Part shown: positions 1-10,281 of the stretch, in pieces | Layout of the letters: each line of letters begins with the position of its first letter | Position numbering within the stretch: position 1 is the stretch's first letter | Translations under genes and position numbers: made by a program | Assembly (NCBI GenBank): GCA_040371205.1 | Contig: AP031382.1 | Span: 2,477,562 to 2,541,561, forward strand | Length of the DNA: 64,000 bases | Origin: Rhodanobacter sp. | GTDB lineage: Bacteria > Pseudomonadota > Gammaproteobacteria > Xanthomonadales > Rhodanobacteraceae | Direction: 5' to 3' | The notes under the pieces: model-generated | Database searches by the model: none | What the model saw: the letters and a program-made list of their open reading frames with translations, nothing else | What the model was told of the DNA's origin: nothing

Positions 1-2231
1 GCGGGCCGCCCCATCTGCACGTACACCTTGGCCAGTTCGGTCAGCGTGTACAAACGGAAATCGGGCGACACCGACGCAAAGGCCTGCGTGAGCCTGGCCG
101 AACGCTCCAGCGCATCGCGCGCATCGGGCAGGTCGCCGCCCTGGGCCAGCGCCATGCCGAAGTAGGTGAGCATGCCGGACATGCCGGGGCCGACCGAGCC
201 TACTTGCTTGTCGTAGTCGGCGATCGAGCGCCGGTACAGCGGCAGCGCGACGGCAGGATCGTGCCGCATCGACACCAGCGCCAGCACGAAGCGGTAGTAG
301 ACCAGCGCCGGGTCGTCCTTCGTGTAGAGCCGCTGGGCCTCGTCCATCGCCTGCTGCGCGCTGGCGACCGCACCGGCGGAATCGTCCATCGAACCCAGCG
401 CCATGGCCAGCACGGCGCGCGCCTGCAGGTGCAGCTCGCGATCCGCCGGCGGGTTGGCGGCGAGCCGTGCGAGTATCCCGCGCACCTCCCGCGCGATGGC
501 CCCGGCGCTCATGTCCGAGCCGCCGAGTTCGTCGTACAGCAGGTTGATGCGCACGCGCAGGATCGCATCGGCATGGTTGCCGCGCGCCCGCGACAGCAGG
601 GCGATGGCCTCGCGGTCCAGCGGGATCGCCGCCGCCAGGTTGATCACCGTGGAGTAGCCACGCCCCAGCGCAGCCAGCACCTGCCCGCGCTCCAGCACGC
701 TGGCGTCGTAGGAAGCTTGCAGCACGCGCGCCTCTTCCAGCAACGGAATCGCCTGCCCGCCCAGGCCCAGCTGGTTGTAGGCCCGGCCCATCGACAACAG
801 CAGGCTGACCCGCACCGGCGCGGCGATGTCCTTGCGCGCCATCAGCGTGGCCGCGCCGCGGTCCAGCACGGCGCGCACGGTGACGTTGCTGCCATGCGCG
901 TGGGTGGGATCGGCGTTCTCGAACAGGTTCTGCAAGAAGCCGGCGATGGCCGCGGTCTTGTCGCGCTCCAACTCCAGCCGCTGCATCTGCTGCATGCGCT
1001 GCACCGTGAAGGTCGCCAGCAACACCAGCACCAATGCCGCCGCGCCAACGGCCAGCGCGTGCCTGCGCAGATACAGGCGCATGCGATACCAGGCCGCACC
1101 CTGCCGCGCACGCACCGGCCGTGCGGCAAGGAAACGCCGCAGGTCGTCGGCCAACGCATCCACGCCGGCGTAGCGCTGGCATGGATCGCGCCGCAGCGCC
1201 TTCATCACGATGGCGTCGATGTCCGCCGGGACCTCGCGCCGCAACGGCACGGCGCCGGATTGACTCAGGCGCAGGCGACGGCTCGGCGGCAGCAGCTTGC
1301 CGGTGTCGATGGCCTGCGACAGGCTTACTGGCGAGACCTCGTCGTCGTCGCCGAACGGGCGCACGCCGCACACCAGCTGGTACAGCACCACACCCAGCGA
1401 CCACACGTCGGCGCCGGTGCCCAGCGGCCGGCCGCGCAGTTGCTCGGGGCTGGCGTAGGCCAGGGTGAGCGCGCGCAGGTCGGTGCGCGTCTGCGTGGCG
1501 GCCACGCCGCCCACGTGATCGAGCAGGCGGGCGATGCCGAAGTCCAGCAGCTTGGGCTCGCCTTCGTCGGTGACCAGGATGTTGCCCGGCTTGAGGTCGC
1601 GGTGGATCACCAGGCGCTGGTGCGCGTAATGCACCGCCGCGCAGACCTTGAGGAAGAGCTGCACGCGCTCGCGCAACGGCAGTTGCTGCTGCTCGCACCA
1701 GCGGTCGATGCGCTCGCCATGCACGTACTCCAGCGCGAGGAACGAACGGCCATCGCAGGTGGTACCGCCGTCGATCAGGTGCGCGATATTGGGATGGCTG
1801 AGCGTGGCGAGGATGCGGCGCTCCTCGGCAAAACGCCGCAGCGGCTCGCAGCCTGGAGAGGCCTTGGTGTGCAGGAACTTGATCGCGACTTGCTGGCGCA
1901 GCTCGTCCGGCGTGCCTTCGTCCAGCGAGCGCTCGGCCAGGTACACCACGCCGCCGCCGCCCTCGCCCAGCTGCCGCAGGATGCGATAGCCGCTGCTGCC
2001 GGCCGTGTCGATCGTGGTGCCCACCACTTCCGGCGCCACGGCCAACCGCGGCAAGGTGGTGCCCAGGGTCGCTTCCGCCGCCTCCAGCATCCAGCGGACT
2101 TCGTTGCGCAGCGTGTCGTCGTCGCCGCAATGCACGGCAACGTAAGGCTCACGCTCCGCCTCAACCAGATCCAGCGCCGCTAGCGCGATCGGTTTCGCGC
2201 GGAGGTAACGGATTCGACGCCCCTCGTCCAT
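1..2231 (-). CDS. Serine/threonine protein kinase with TPR-like C-terminal half (partial, cut by window start)
   Basis: About 743 codons are visible and the frame is still open at base 1, so the C-terminus is missing. The N-terminal 80 residues form a family-specific lead. A Hanks-type kinase domain follows: glycine-rich loop GEGGGGVVY near residue 92, VAIK lysine near 114, catalytic HRDLKPGN near 210, DFG near 229, and YASPEQ after the activation loop. A single hydrophobic segment (VGAAALVLVLLATF, near residue 395) comes next, then a long helical Ala/Leu-rich region resembling degenerate TPR repeats. This suggests a cytoplasmic kinase anchored in the inner membrane with a periplasmic TPR sensor. 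The ATG at 2231 has a strong Shine-Dalgarno (AGGGGGAG). It is divergent from the ACMSD gene. Substrate unknown; in related bacteria such kinases often sit beside an ECF sigma factor, which is not seen here. Confidence 0.85.
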   Translation of the reverse strand, partial: MDEGRRIRYLRAKPIALAALDLVEAEREPYVAVHCGDDDTLRNEVRWMLEAAEATLGTTLPRLAVAPEVVGTTIDTAGSSGYRILRQLGEGGGGVVYLAERSLDEGTPDELRQQVAIKFLHTKASPGCEPLRRFAEERRILATLSHPNIAHLIDGGTTCDGRSFLALEYVHGERIDRWCEQQQLPLRERVQLFLKVCAAVHYAHQRLVIHRDLKPGNILVTDEGEPKLLDFGIARLLDHVGGVAATQTRTDLRALTLAYASPEQLRGRPLGTGADVWSLGVVLYQLVCGVRPFGDDDEVSPVSLSQAIDTGKLLPPSRRLRLSQSGAVPLRREVPADIDAIVMKALRRDPCQRYAGVDALADDLRRFLAARPVRARQGAAWYRMRLYLRRHALAVGAAALVLVLLATFTVQRMQQMQRLELERDKTAAIAGFLQNLFENADPTHAHGSNVTVRAVLDRGAATLMARKDIAAPVRVSLLLSMGRAYNQLGLGGQAIPLLEEARVLQASYDASVLERGQVLAALGRGYSTVINLAAAIPLDREAIALLSRARGNHADAILRVRINLLYDELGGSDMSAGAIAREVRGILARLAANPPADRELHLQARAVLAMALGSMDDSAGAVASAQQAMDEAQRLYTKDDPALVYYRFVLALVSMRHDPAVALPLYRRSIADYDKQVGSVGPGMSGMLTYFGMALAQGGDLPDARDALERSARLTQAFASVSPDFRLYTLTELAKVYVQMGRP

Positions 2232-2370
2232 TGCTCCCCCTGCCGCATCGTTCCGTGACGCATTTCACAGACTGGGGAGTATAGGCCAGCCTCGGGGCGG
2301 TTTGCCTGTGCCGCGGCGCCATGTGCGGCCGCGGCGCGACGCCCATCGCCCCAGGTTCTAAACTGCCGGG

Positions 2371-3393
2371 ATGCTCAAGATCGACACCCACGCGCACATC
2401 CTGCCCCGCGACTGGCCGAACCTGGCCGCCCGGTTCGGGGACGACCGTTTCCCGGTGATGACCCACACCGACGGCCGGCATCGCATCTACAAGGACGGCA
2501 AGTTCTTCCGCGAAGTCTGGGATTCGGCCTTCGACGCGCAGATGCGCATCGACGACTACGCCCGCTTCGGGGTGGACGTGCAGGTGATCTCCACCGTGCC
2601 GGTACTGTTCTCGTACTGGGCGCCGGGCCACCAGGCGCTGGAGCTGCACCGGCACCTCAACGACCACATGGCCGGCATGTGCCGCGACTACCCGCGCCAC
2701 TACGCCGGCATCGGCACGGTGCCGCTGCAGGCGCCCGAGCTCGCCGTGCGCGAGCTGGAGCGCTGCATCGACGAACTGGGCCTGCAGGGCGTGCAGGTCG
2801 GCTCGCACTGCAACGACTGGAACCTCGACGCCCCGGAGCTGTTCCCGTTCTTCGAGGCCGCCGCCGACCTCGGCGCCGCCGTGCTGGTGCATCCCTGGGA
2901 CATGATGGGCATGGCCAGCATGCCGAAATACTGGCTGCCGTGGCTGGTGGGCATGCCGGCCGAGCAGGCGCGCGCCGCGTGCTGCCTCGCCTTCGGCGGC
3001 GTGCTGGAGCGGTTGCCGAAACTGCGCGTGATGCTGGCCCACGGCGGCGGCAGCTTCCCGTGGACGATCGGCCGCATCGAACACGGCTTCAAGATGCGCC
3101 CCGACCTGGTGGCCACCGACAACCCGCGCAATCCGCGCGAATACCTGAAGCGCTTCTACTTCGACTCCTGCGTGCACGACGACCGGGCGCTGCGCTGGTT
3201 GCTGGATGTGACGGGCGTCGAGCAGGTGATGCTCGGTACCGACTATCCTTTCCCGTTGGGCGAACAGGTGCCCGGCGAAAGCATCGAGGCCCTGGGCCTG
3301 GGCGATGCCGACCGTGCCCGGCTGTTCCACGGCACCGCGCTGGAATGGCTGGGCCTGCCCCTGCGCCGCTTCGCCCCCGACACCGCTGCCTGA
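2371..3393 (+). CDS. 2-amino-3-carboxymuconate-6-semialdehyde decarboxylase (ACMSD), amidohydrolase family
   Basis: 340 residues, the usual ACMSD length. The N-terminal metal motif DTHAH (H7, H9), LVHPWDMMG with the following LPWLVGMPAE stretch, HGGGSFPW and the C-terminal GTDYPFPLGEQ with its catalytic Asp near 290 are the family signatures, closer to ACMSD than to general amidohydrolase-2 proteins. The enzyme decarboxylates ACMS from 3-hydroxyanthranilate to 2-aminomuconate semialdehyde, diverting tryptophan carbon away from quinolinate/NAD. kynU lies 614 nt downstream on the same strand, so the region belongs to the kynurenine pathway. 3-hydroxyanthranilate dioxygenase, kynurenine monooxygenase and tryptophan dioxygenase are not in the window. 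Only 9 nt separate it from the next gene, suggesting co-transcription. Confidence 0.88.
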   Translation: MLKIDTHAHILPRDWPNLAARFGDDRFPVMTHTDGRHRIYKDGKFFREVWDSAFDAQMRIDDYARFGVDVQVISTVPVLFSYWAPGHQALELHRHLNDHMAGMCRDYPRHYAGIGTVPLQAPELAVRELERCIDELGLQGVQVGSHCNDWNLDAPELFPFFEAAADLGAAVLVHPWDMMGMASMPKYWLPWLVGMPAEQARAACCLAFGGVLERLPKLRVMLAHGGGSFPWTIGRIEHGFKMRPDLVATDNPRNPREYLKRFYFDSCVHDDRALRWLLDVTGVEQVMLGTDYPFPLGEQVPGESIEALGLGDADRARLFHGTALEWLGLPLRRFAPDTAA

Positions 3394-3402
3394 GGATTTC
3401 GC

Positions 3403-3921
3403 ATGGACTTTCCGCGCACCACCGTTGCCGCCATCGCGCTTGCCGTCGGCCTGTTCGTTGCCGCCCCCGCCCCGGCCGCCCAGGTCAGCATGGCCAGCGG
3501 CAGCGTGAGCTTCAACACGCCGGACGGCTGGATGGACATCCTGGAGACCAACGGCGACCCGGAAGTGCGCGCGTTCGAGGTACCCGACCCCTCGCCCACC
3601 GGCCAGACCGTGCTGGCGCGCGTCACGGTAACGGTGAAGAAGGTGTCCAACCTCGACGACTTCCGCGCCTACCAGAACGAGGCCGCGGCCAATGCGACCG
3701 CGCTGACGGGATACCGGCCCGGCGCCGGCTCCGACCCGAACAACCTCAGCTACACCGCCCAGGAAGCCGGAGTCGCCTCCAGCTACCGCGAGCGCTACTG
3801 GTTCAAGGGGAGCTACGCGATCCAGCTGCGTTGCGTGCGCCCCCAGCAGAGCCAGGCCGGCGCCGCGTGGACCGCCGCCTTCGACCGCGGCTGCGAATCG
3901 CTCGCCGCGCAACTGAAATAA
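3403..3921 (+). CDS. Small secreted protein of unknown function
   Basis: 172 residues. The N-terminus is a clear Sec signal peptide (charged MDFPRT, hydrophobic AAIALAVGLFVAA, then Ala/Pro-rich with likely cleavage after APAAQ). The mature part is about 145 residues with two cysteines (near LRCVRPQQ and DRGCESL) that could form a periplasmic disulfide. I do not recognise a family; it has the look of small periplasmic proteins that bind or protect, with a predicted beta-rich body. It lies 9 nt after the ACMSD gene and 86 nt before kynU, so it may be co-transcribed with kynurenine degradation genes. That link is positional only. Confidence 0.75.
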   Translation: MDFPRTTVAAIALAVGLFVAAPAPAAQVSMASGSVSFNTPDGWMDILETNGDPEVRAFEVPDPSPTGQTVLARVTVTVKKVSNLDDFRAYQNEAAANATALTGYRPGAGSDPNNLSYTAQEAGVASSYRERYWFKGSYAIQLRCVRPQQSQAGAAWTAAFDRGCESLAAQLK

Positions 3922-4007
3922 ATCGCGCCCACATCCTTCCCTGCCGGCAGGGAAGATCGGGGATGCGCACGCCTGCGCGCCGCGTCCCCAACCCCACAGG
4001 ATTGCCG

Positions 4008-5282
4008 ATGTCCTCCGACTACCAAGCCACCATCGCCTGGGCGCAAGCCGCCGATGCCGCCGATCCGCTGCGCGCGTTCCGCGACGAGTTCCTGATCCCT
4101 CCGCATGCAGGCCGCGACAGCGCGTACTTCTGCGGCAATTCGCTGGGCCTGCAGCCGCGCGCCGTGCGCAGCGCGCTGGCCGCCGAACTGGACGATTGGG
4201 CGCAACTCGGCGTGGAAGGCCACTTCAAGGGCCGCCTGCCGTGGATGGACTACCACGAGTTCGTGCGCGACCACCTCGCCGAAGTGGTCGGCGCGCAGCC
4301 GTCCGAAGTGGTGGCGATGAACACGCTGGGCGTGAACCTGCACCTGATGATGGCGAGCTTCTACCGCCCCACCGCCGAGCGCCCGGCGATCCTGATGGAA
4401 GCCGGCGCCTTTCCCACCGACCGCTACGCGCTGGAATCGCAGGTGCGCTTCCACGGCTTCGACCCGGCCACCGCATTGATCGAGCTGGAGCCCGACCAAC
4501 CGAACAGCACGCTGTCGATGGCTGCCATCGAGCGCGCGCTGGCCGAGCACGGCTCGCGCATCGCGCTGGTGATGCTGCCCGGCGTGCAATACCGCACCGG
4601 ACAGGCCTTCGACCTCGCCGCCATCACGGCGCTCGGCCACCGTCACGGCTGCACCGTGGGCTTCGACCTCGCCCACGCCGTGGGCAACCTGCCGATCCGG
4701 CTGCACGACAGCGGCGCCGACTTCGCGGTCTGGTGCAGCTACAAGTACCTCAACAGCGGCCCCGGTGCGGTGGGCGGCGCCTTCGTGCACGATCGCCATG
4801 CGCGCGCCGCGCTGCCGCGCTTCGCCGGCTGGTGGGGCCACGACAAGACCACCCGCTTCCGCATGGGGCCCGAGTTCGTGCCCACTCCCGGCGCGGACGG
4901 CTGGCAACTCAGCAACCCGCCGATCCTCGCGCTGGCGCCGCTGCGCATCTCGCTGGAAATCTTCCACCGCGCCGGCATGGCGCGGCTGCGCGAGAAATCG
5001 CTCAGGCTCACCGGCTACCTGGAGTGGCTGGTGAACTCGCAGCTCGCCGACGCGCTGGAGATCGTCACCCCGGCCGACCCCGCGCAACGCGGCGCGCAGC
5101 TTTCCATCCGCGTGCGCGGCGGCCGCGAACGCGGCCGCGCGCTGTTCGAACACCTGATGGAACACGGCGTGATCGGCGACTGGCGCGAGCCCGACGTCAT
5201 CCGCATCTCGCCGGCGCCGCTGTACAACCGCCACGCGGACTGCCTGACGTTCGCGGAAGCGGTGCGCGCGTGGGCAGGTTGA
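4008..5282 (+). CDS. kynU: Kynureninase
   Basis: 424 residues, typical of bacterial kynureninase, a PLP enzyme that cleaves kynurenine or 3-hydroxykynurenine to (hydroxy)anthranilate and alanine. The PLP lysine is K246 in SYKYLNSGPG. Other family marks are YFCGNSLGLQP near residue 38, the phosphate-binding region with MNTLGVNLH, GFDLAHAVGN, and GWWGHDK. The ATG at 4008 is chosen because the family N-terminus begins here and an AGGA Shine-Dalgarno lies just upstream; the frame is open further 5' without homology. The product 3-hydroxyanthranilate would feed ACMSD through the dioxygenase encoded elsewhere. It is convergent with the arg/pro operon. Confidence 0.95.
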   Translation: MSSDYQATIAWAQAADAADPLRAFRDEFLIPPHAGRDSAYFCGNSLGLQPRAVRSALAAELDDWAQLGVEGHFKGRLPWMDYHEFVRDHLAEVVGAQPSEVVAMNTLGVNLHLMMASFYRPTAERPAILMEAGAFPTDRYALESQVRFHGFDPATALIELEPDQPNSTLSMAAIERALAEHGSRIALVMLPGVQYRTGQAFDLAAITALGHRHGCTVGFDLAHAVGNLPIRLHDSGADFAVWCSYKYLNSGPGAVGGAFVHDRHARAALPRFAGWWGHDKTTRFRMGPEFVPTPGADGWQLSNPPILALAPLRISLEIFHRAGMARLREKSLRLTGYLEWLVNSQLADALEIVTPADPAQRGAQLSIRVRGGRERGRALFEHLMEHGVIGDWREPDVIRISPAPLYNRHADCLTFAEAVRAWAG

Positions 5283-5306
5283 AGTCCCCGATTCGCGGCG
5301 AACGCC

Positions 5307-5522
5307 TCAAGCGAAGCGCGGCGCGACCGACGTAAGCCACGCTTCGGCGACCTGCCCGGCTTCGGCCTCGTGAACCGCCAGCGCGTCGACCTCGACCGAA
5401 TCCGCCGGGAAAGCCGTGTGCCGCTGTTTCCTGGTCGGCCACCATGTGGTCGACCGCGCCGTGTCTCCGTCTGAAACCCCGGCTACTGCGAGCACGCAGG
5501 GAGCACCCGATGCCGCATGCAT
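5307..5522 (-). CDS. Possible small hypothetical protein at the end of the arg/pro operon
   Basis: A 71-codon frame starts 24 nt after the proA stop on the same strand, with AGGA about ten bases before the ATG. The second half has coding-like high-GC third positions and an acidic helix-like stretch (VEVDALAVHEAEAGQVAEAWL). I recognise no family, and in GC-rich DNA a frame this short can be chance. The rest of the 5283-5546 gap between kynU and proA shows no convincing terminator, only a GCATGCATGC palindrome around 5515-5524. Could be a real small gene, a remnant of one, or noise. Confidence 0.25.
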   Translation of the reverse strand: MHAASGAPCVLAVAGVSDGDTARSTTWWPTRKQRHTAFPADSVEVDALAVHEAEAGQVAEAWLTSVAPRFA

Positions 5523-5546
5523 GCAGGCGTCCTGTTGCTTGCAGCG

Positions 5547-6815
5547 CTATGCGCCAGCCCTGCTCTGCGCGTGCCGCACCTGACCTTCGCCGCGCACCAC
5601 GAATCGCTCGATGGTGAGCGATTCGGCGCCCATCGGCCCGTAGGCGTGCAGGCGTGTGGTGGAGATGCCGATCTCCGCACCGAGGCCAATTTCGCCGCCG
5701 TCGCTGAAGCGCGAGGAAGCGTTGACCATCACCACCGCGGAGCGGATCGCCTGCACGAATCGCTGCGCCGCCGCCTCGTCGCGGGCGGCGATGACCTCGG
5801 TGTGGTCGGAGCCGTAGCGGCGGATGTGGGCGATGGCGCCGTCGAGATCGTCCACCACGCGCACGGCGAGGATCAGGTCGAGGAACTCGGCGGCGTAGTC
5901 CGCGTCGGTGACGGGCTTCGCATCGGGCACCAGCGCACGGGTGTCCGCATCGCCGCGCAGCTCCACGCCGCGCTCGCGCAGCGCCCGCGCGGCGCGCGGC
6001 AGGAAGCCGGCCGCCGCGTCGCGGTGCACCAGCAGCGTTTCCAGCGCGTTGCACACGCCGGGGCGCGAGGTCTTGCCGTCCACCAGCAGGTCCAGCGCGA
6101 GGTCGAGGTCGGCGCTGCGGTCCACGTAGAGATGGCAGACGCCCTTGTAGTGCTTGATGACCGGCACGCGCGCATGCTCGGCGACGAAGCGGATCAGCCC
6201 CTCGCCGCCGCGCGGGATGGCGAGGTCGACGATGTCCGTCAGCTGCAGCAGCTCGACCATGGCTTCGCGGCGCAGGTCTTCCATCAGCGTGACGACGGCC
6301 GCCGGCAACCCGTGCGCGTGCAGGGCGTCGTGCAGCGCTGCGGCAATGGCGGTGTTGGAATGGATCGCCTCGGAACCGCCGCGCAGGATCACCGCGTTGC
6401 CGGCCTTGAGGCATAGCGCCGCGGCGTCGGCGGTGACGTTGGGGCGCGCCTCGTAGATCATCGCCACTACGCCCAGCGGGATGCGCACGCGTTCGACCAC
6501 CAGGCCGTTGGGACGCGTCTCGCGGCGCGTCACCCGGCCCACCGGGTCGGGCAATCCGGCCACTTCGCGCAAGGCGTTGGCGATGCCGGCCACGCGCGCC
6601 TCGTCCAGCCGCAGGCGGTCCAGCATCGCACCCTGCACGCCCTTGGCGGCGGCCTGCGCCAGGTCCTGCGCGTTCGCGGCGAGCACGTCGGCGCAGCGCA
6701 CCTCCAGAGCCGCAGCCATGTCGCGCAGCAATGCAGCCTTGGCGGCGCCGTCCAGCGCGGCGATCGCCGGCACCGTCTCTCGGCAGGCCAGCGCCAGGGA
6801 ACGGATCTCGCTCAT
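5547..6815 (-). CDS. proA: Glutamate-5-semialdehyde dehydrogenase (gamma-glutamyl phosphate reductase)
   Basis: 422 residues, full length. Second step of proline biosynthesis: NADPH-dependent reduction of gamma-glutamyl phosphate to glutamate semialdehyde. Aldehyde-dehydrogenase superfamily marks are visible: [17 protein letters not shown] near 112, the catalytic cysteine C255 in [12 protein letters not shown], and the C-terminal [25 protein letters not shown]. The ATG overlaps the proB stop by 4 nt (ATGA), implying translational coupling. It is the last clearly assigned gene of the arginine/proline operon. Confidence 0.97.
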   Translation of the reverse strand: MSEIRSLALACRETVPAIAALDGAAKAALLRDMAAALEVRCADVLAANAQDLAQAAAKGVQGAMLDRLRLDEARVAGIANALREVAGLPDPVGRVTRRETRPNGLVVERVRIPLGVVAMIYEARPNVTADAAALCLKAGNAVILRGGSEAIHSNTAIAAALHDALHAHGLPAAVVTLMEDLRREAMVELLQLTDIVDLAIPRGGEGLIRFVAEHARVPVIKHYKGVCHLYVDRSADLDLALDLLVDGKTSRPGVCNALETLLVHRDAAAGFLPRAARALRERGVELRGDADTRALVPDAKPVTDADYAAEFLDLILAVRVVDDLDGAIAHIRRYGSDHTEVIAARDEAAAQRFVQAIRSAVVMVNASSRFSDGGEIGLGAEIGISTTRLHAYGPMGAESLTIERFVVRGEGQVRHAQSRAGA

Positions 6816-7981
6816 GCGGTCATGCCTCCCGTGGTTTCGACGGCGACGAGATCGTCGCGGTGCACGACTTCGCTGCCGTAGCTGTAGCCGAGCAGCGCCT
6901 CGATGTCGCGACTGTGCCGGCCGGCAAGCCGGCGCACCTCGCCCGCGGCGTACTGGCTGAGACCACGCGCCACGGCCTTGCCGCCAGCGTCGACGATCTC
7001 CACCAGGTCGCCGCGCTGGAACTCGCCCTGCGCACCGGCCACGCCGCCCGGCAGCAGCGATGCGCGCCCGCCCGCCAGCGCACGCGCCGCGCCGTCATCC
7101 ACGCGGATGCAGCCCGCGGCGGCCGGCGCGTGGCGCAGCCAGTACTTGCGCGCCTGCAGGCGCGTGGCGGCTGCATCGACCAGGGTGCCGCGCAGGCGGT
7201 CGCGGCCGAGCGCCGTCACCGTCGCCGCGTCGCGGCCGTTGAACAATGCCGTGGGAATGCCCGCCGCCGCGGCCTTGCCGGCCGCTTCCAGCTTGGTGCG
7301 CATGCCGCCGGTGCCGACCGCGCTGCCGCTGCCGCCGGCCATCGCCAGCACCTCGGGCGTGAGCGTCTCGACATGCTGGACCGGCGTCGCCCGCGGATCG
7401 CGTCGCGGGTCGGCGTCGTACAGCGCATCGATGTCGGAGGCGATCAGCAGCAGATCGGCATCGACCAGGGCGGCGACGATGGCGGCGAGGTTGTCGTTGT
7501 CGCCCAGCTTCAATTCGTCCACGGCCACGGTGTCGTTCTCGTTCACCACCGGCAGCACGTCCAGCGCCAGCAAGCCGCTCAGCGTGGCGCGCGCGTTGAG
7601 GTAACGGCGGCGGTTGCGCAGGTCGTCGTGGGTGAGCAGCACCTGCGCCACCGGCCGCGCAGCAAGGGACTGCCACAGCGCGATCATCGGCGTCTGGCCC
7701 AGCGCCGCCAGCGCCTGCCGCGCGGCGAGGTCGCCCGCGACCGGCGCATGCGCGCGCAGCAGGGCGCGTCCCGCGGCCACCGCGCCGGAGGAAACCAGCA
7801 CCACTTGCCGGCCTGCGGCGTGGCTGGCCGCCACGAACCCGGCCAGGTTGGCCGCGTAGCGATCGGTCAGGCCGCCGCCGTCCGCTGCCAGCAGGTTGCT
7901 GCCGACCTTGAGCACGGCGCGGCGCCAGCTCGGCAACGGCTGTTCGCGCAAGTGCCCCGCACTTTCCACAACAGCCGCCAT
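6812..7981 (-). CDS. proB: Glutamate 5-kinase with PUA domain
   Basis: 389 residues. First enzyme of proline biosynthesis, phosphorylating the gamma-carboxyl of glutamate. The amino-acid kinase domain (about 1-275) shows [19 protein letters not shown], the [11 protein letters not shown](K)xGDNDNLAA active-site region, and [14 protein letters not shown]-terminal PUA domain (about 290-375) is present, as in the E. coli enzyme, where the kinase is feedback-inhibited by proline. It lies 11 nt after argH and overlaps proA by 4 nt, so glutamate flow into proline and arginine is written on one transcript. Confidence 0.96.
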   Translation of the reverse strand: MAAVVESAGHLREQPLPSWRRAVLKVGSNLLAADGGGLTDRYAANLAGFVAASHAAGRQVVLVSSGAVAAGRALLRAHAPVAGDLAARQALAALGQTPMIALWQSLAARPVAQVLLTHDDLRNRRRYLNARATLSGLLALDVLPVVNENDTVAVDELKLGDNDNLAAIVAALVDADLLLIASDIDALYDADPRRDPRATPVQHVETLTPEVLAMAGGSGSAVGTGGMRTKLEAAGKAAAAGIPTALFNGRDAATVTALGRDRLRGTLVDAAATRLQARKYWLRHAPAAAGCIRVDDGAARALAGGRASLLPGGVAGAQGEFQRGDLVEIVDAGGKAVARGLSQYAAGEVRRLAGRHSRDIEALLGYSYGSEVVHRDDLVAVETTGGMTA

Positions 7982-7992
7982 GATTGCCTCGT

Positions 7993-9288
7993 TCAGCCGT
8001 CTAGACGTCCAAGCCTAGCACGCAATTCGTGCAGGCGAAGATCGTTTCCCGCGCCCGGCGAAACGCGTTGCGCGAGGCTGCCTTCGGGCGTCCGGCCTTG
8101 TCCCGCCGAGGCCGCCGCCTCGGCGGCGGCGCGGTAGGCGTCGCGGAACGGCACGCCCGCGGCAGCCTGCTCGATGGCCACGTCGGTGGCGTACATCGCC
8201 GGCTCGATCGCCGCACGCATCGCGGCCCCGTTCCATTCCATCCGCGCCAGCAGGTCGGGTACCAGCTCCAGCGCCATCAGGCCGTGGCGCACGCCGTGGA
8301 AGATCGATCCCTTGGAGAACTGCAGGTCGCGCTGGTAGCCCGAGGGCAGCGACAGCAGCTGCTCGATCTCGGTGCGCGCGGCCGCCACGCTGGCGTAGCT
8401 GGCGCGCAGCAGCTCCACCACGTCGGGGTTGCGCTTGTTCGGCATGATCGAGCTGCCAGTGGTGTACTCGGCCGGCAGCTTCACGAAATCGAATTCGGCA
8501 GTGGTGAACAGCGACAGGTCCCAGGCCATGCGGCGCAGATCCAGCATCGCCGCGCCGATCGCCTCCAGCACCGCCATCTCGTACTTGCCGCGCGAGAGCT
8601 GCGCGTAGATGGGCGACACCTGCATGCGCATGAAACCGAGCGCCGCCGTGGTGTGCTCGCGGTCCAGCGGCAGGTTCACGCCGTAGCCGGCGGCGGTGCC
8701 CAGCGGGTTGGCGTCGACCAGCTCGCGCGTGCCGCGGGCGCGGAAGGCGTTGTCGATGAAGCCCTCGGCGAAACCGGCGAACCACATCGCAGTGGACGAG
8801 ATCACCGCGCGCTGCAGGTGGGTATAGCCCGGCAGCGGAATGGCCGGCTGCGCGGCGCGCTGCAGACAGACCTCGGCGATGGCGCGGCAATGCGCCTCCA
8901 GCGCCTCAAGCTTTTCCTTCAGCCACAGCCGCGTGGCGACCAGGATCTGGTCGTTGCGGCTGCGCCCGGTGTGCACGCGACGGCCGGCGTCGCCCAGGCG
9001 CTCGGTGAGGCGCGCCTCGATGGCGGAATGGCCGTCCTCGTAGCGCTCGTCGAGCACGAAGCTGCCGTTGCGAAAGTCTTCCGCCAGCGCATCCAGCTCG
9101 CGCTTCAGCGCAGCCGCCTCGTCCGCGCTCACCACGCCGATGTTGGCCAGGCCTTCCACGTGCGCCTTGCTGGCGGCGATGTCGTGCAGGAAGAACTCGC
9201 GGTCGAGGATCACGTCGTCGCCGGCGAGGAAGCGCATGATCTTCGCGTCGATCTGGACGCCGCTTTTTTGCCAGAGGGGTTGGGTCAC
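7993..9288 (-). CDS. argH: Argininosuccinate lyase
   Basis: 431 residues. Final step of arginine biosynthesis: argininosuccinate to arginine plus fumarate. The fumarase/aspartase superfamily loop is [12 protein letters not shown] near residue 280; the N-terminal part carries the DVILDREF and HTGRSRNDQ motifs. The start is taken as GTG at 9288 because it is preceded by a near-perfect AAGGAG at the right spacing and gives the family N-terminus (TQPLWQKSG). The upstream open frame runs through argC without homology. It follows argC by 14 nt. Confidence 0.95.
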   Translation of the reverse strand: MTQPLWQKSGVQIDAKIMRFLAGDDVILDREFFLHDIAASKAHVEGLANIGVVSADEAAALKRELDALAEDFRNGSFVLDERYEDGHSAIEARLTERLGDAGRRVHTGRSRNDQILVATRLWLKEKLEALEAHCRAIAEVCLQRAAQPAIPLPGYTHLQRAVISSTAMWFAGFAEGFIDNAFRARGTRELVDANPLGTAAGYGVNLPLDREHTTAALGFMRMQVSPIYAQLSRGKYEMAVLEAIGAAMLDLRRMAWDLSLFTTAEFDFVKLPAEYTTGSSIMPNKRNPDVVELLRASYASVAAARTEIEQLLSLPSGYQRDLQFSKGSIFHGVRHGLMALELVPDLLARMEWNGAAMRAAIEPAMYATDVAIEQAAAGVPFRDAYRAAAEAAASAGQGRTPEGSLAQRVSPGAGNDLRLHELRARLGRLDG

Positions 9289-9302
9289 GGTGGCTCCTTG
9301 GC

Positions 9303-10274
9303 TCAGCCGAGCGGGATTGCGGTGTATTCGTCCACGCCGATGGCGCGGTTGATGTTCTGCATCGCCTGTGTCGCGGCACCCTTGAGCAGGTTGTCCAGTG
9401 TCGCTACCAGCACCACGCGCTTGCCGTCCGCCGACAGCGCGAAGCCGCCGATCTCGACGTGGTGCTTGTGGGCGATGCGGCTCACCCACGGCGCCTCGTC
9501 CAGCACGCTCACCAGTTTCTCGGTGCCGTAGGCATGGTGGAAGCGCGCGCGTATGTCCTCGCGCTTCGCCGGCCGGGCGAGATACAGGTTGGTAGTGACG
9601 GTGAGGCCGCGGAAATGCGGCGCCACGTGCGGCATGAACTCCACCGGCAAGCCGAGCTGGTAGCTGACTTCCTTCTCGTGCATGTGACCGGTGAGCGCAT
9701 ACGGCATCAGGTTGTCGCGCAGCTTGTCCGGGTCGTTCTTGTCCGACGGCGTGGTGCCCGCGCCGGAATAGCCGGACACGCCGAAGCACACCGGCGGCGC
9801 GGCCAGCAGCTCCTTCAGCGGCGCGATGGAAAGCTGCATCGCCGTGGCGTAGCAGCCGGGGTTGCTGATGCGCCGGCTTTGATTGGTACCGTCGCCGCGC
9901 CACTTGTGGCGGGTGAGTTCGGGCAGGCCGTAGTACCACGCCTGCTCGAAGCGGTAGTCGGCGGAAAGATCGACCAGCACCGTGTTCGGCGCATTCGCGT
10001 CGATGGCCTCCACGTAGGACGACGCCTTGCCGTTGGGCAGGGCGAGGATCACGACGTCGGCGCGCTTGGCCGCCACCGCGGCGGGATCGAGGCTTTCGTA
10101 GTGCAACTCGCCCGCGTAGGCGTCGCTGTGCTCGCTGACGCGCTGGCCGTCCAGCTCGCGCGAGGAGACGAAGCCCAGTTCCAGCGCCGGGTGCGCCGCG
10201 ATCAGGCGGATCAGCTCCGCGCCGGTGTGGCCGCGCGCGCCGACGATGCCGATGCTTTTCTTCTGCTGTGTCAT
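9303..10274 (-). CDS. argC: N-acetyl-gamma-glutamyl-phosphate reductase
   Basis: 323 residues. NADPH-dependent reduction of N-acetylglutamyl phosphate to the semialdehyde. Visible: Rossmann start [13 protein letters not shown] (9-21), DLSADYRF (102-109), catalytic cysteine C141 in [15 protein letters not shown], and HxHE-type [11 protein letters not shown]. Its neighbour argB lies 7 nt upstream and argH 14 nt downstream. The next enzyme, acetylornithine aminotransferase ArgD, is not in the window. Confidence 0.96.
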   Translation of the reverse strand: MTQQKKSIGIVGARGHTGAELIRLIAAHPALELGFVSSRELDGQRVSEHSDAYAGELHYESLDPAAVAAKRADVVILALPNGKASSYVEAIDANAPNTVLVDLSADYRFEQAWYYGLPELTRHKWRGDGTNQSRRISNPGCYATAMQLSIAPLKELLAAPPVCFGVSGYSGAGTTPSDKNDPDKLRDNLMPYALTGHMHEKEVSYQLGLPVEFMPHVAPHFRGLTVTTNLYLARPAKREDIRARFHHAYGTEKLVSVLDEAPWVSRIAHKHHVEIGGFALSADGKRVVLVATLDNLLKGAATQAMQNINRAIGVDEYTAIPLG

Positions 10275-10281
10275 GCCGCCC

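Noticed and set aside
204-2183. Long plus-strand open frame of 659 codons opposite the kinase gene
   Set aside because: The minus strand in the same stretch encodes a complete Hanks kinase core with HRDLKPGN and DFG; the plus-strand product is low-complexity His/Arg/Gln-rich and has no domain, as expected for an antisense shadow in GC-rich DNA.
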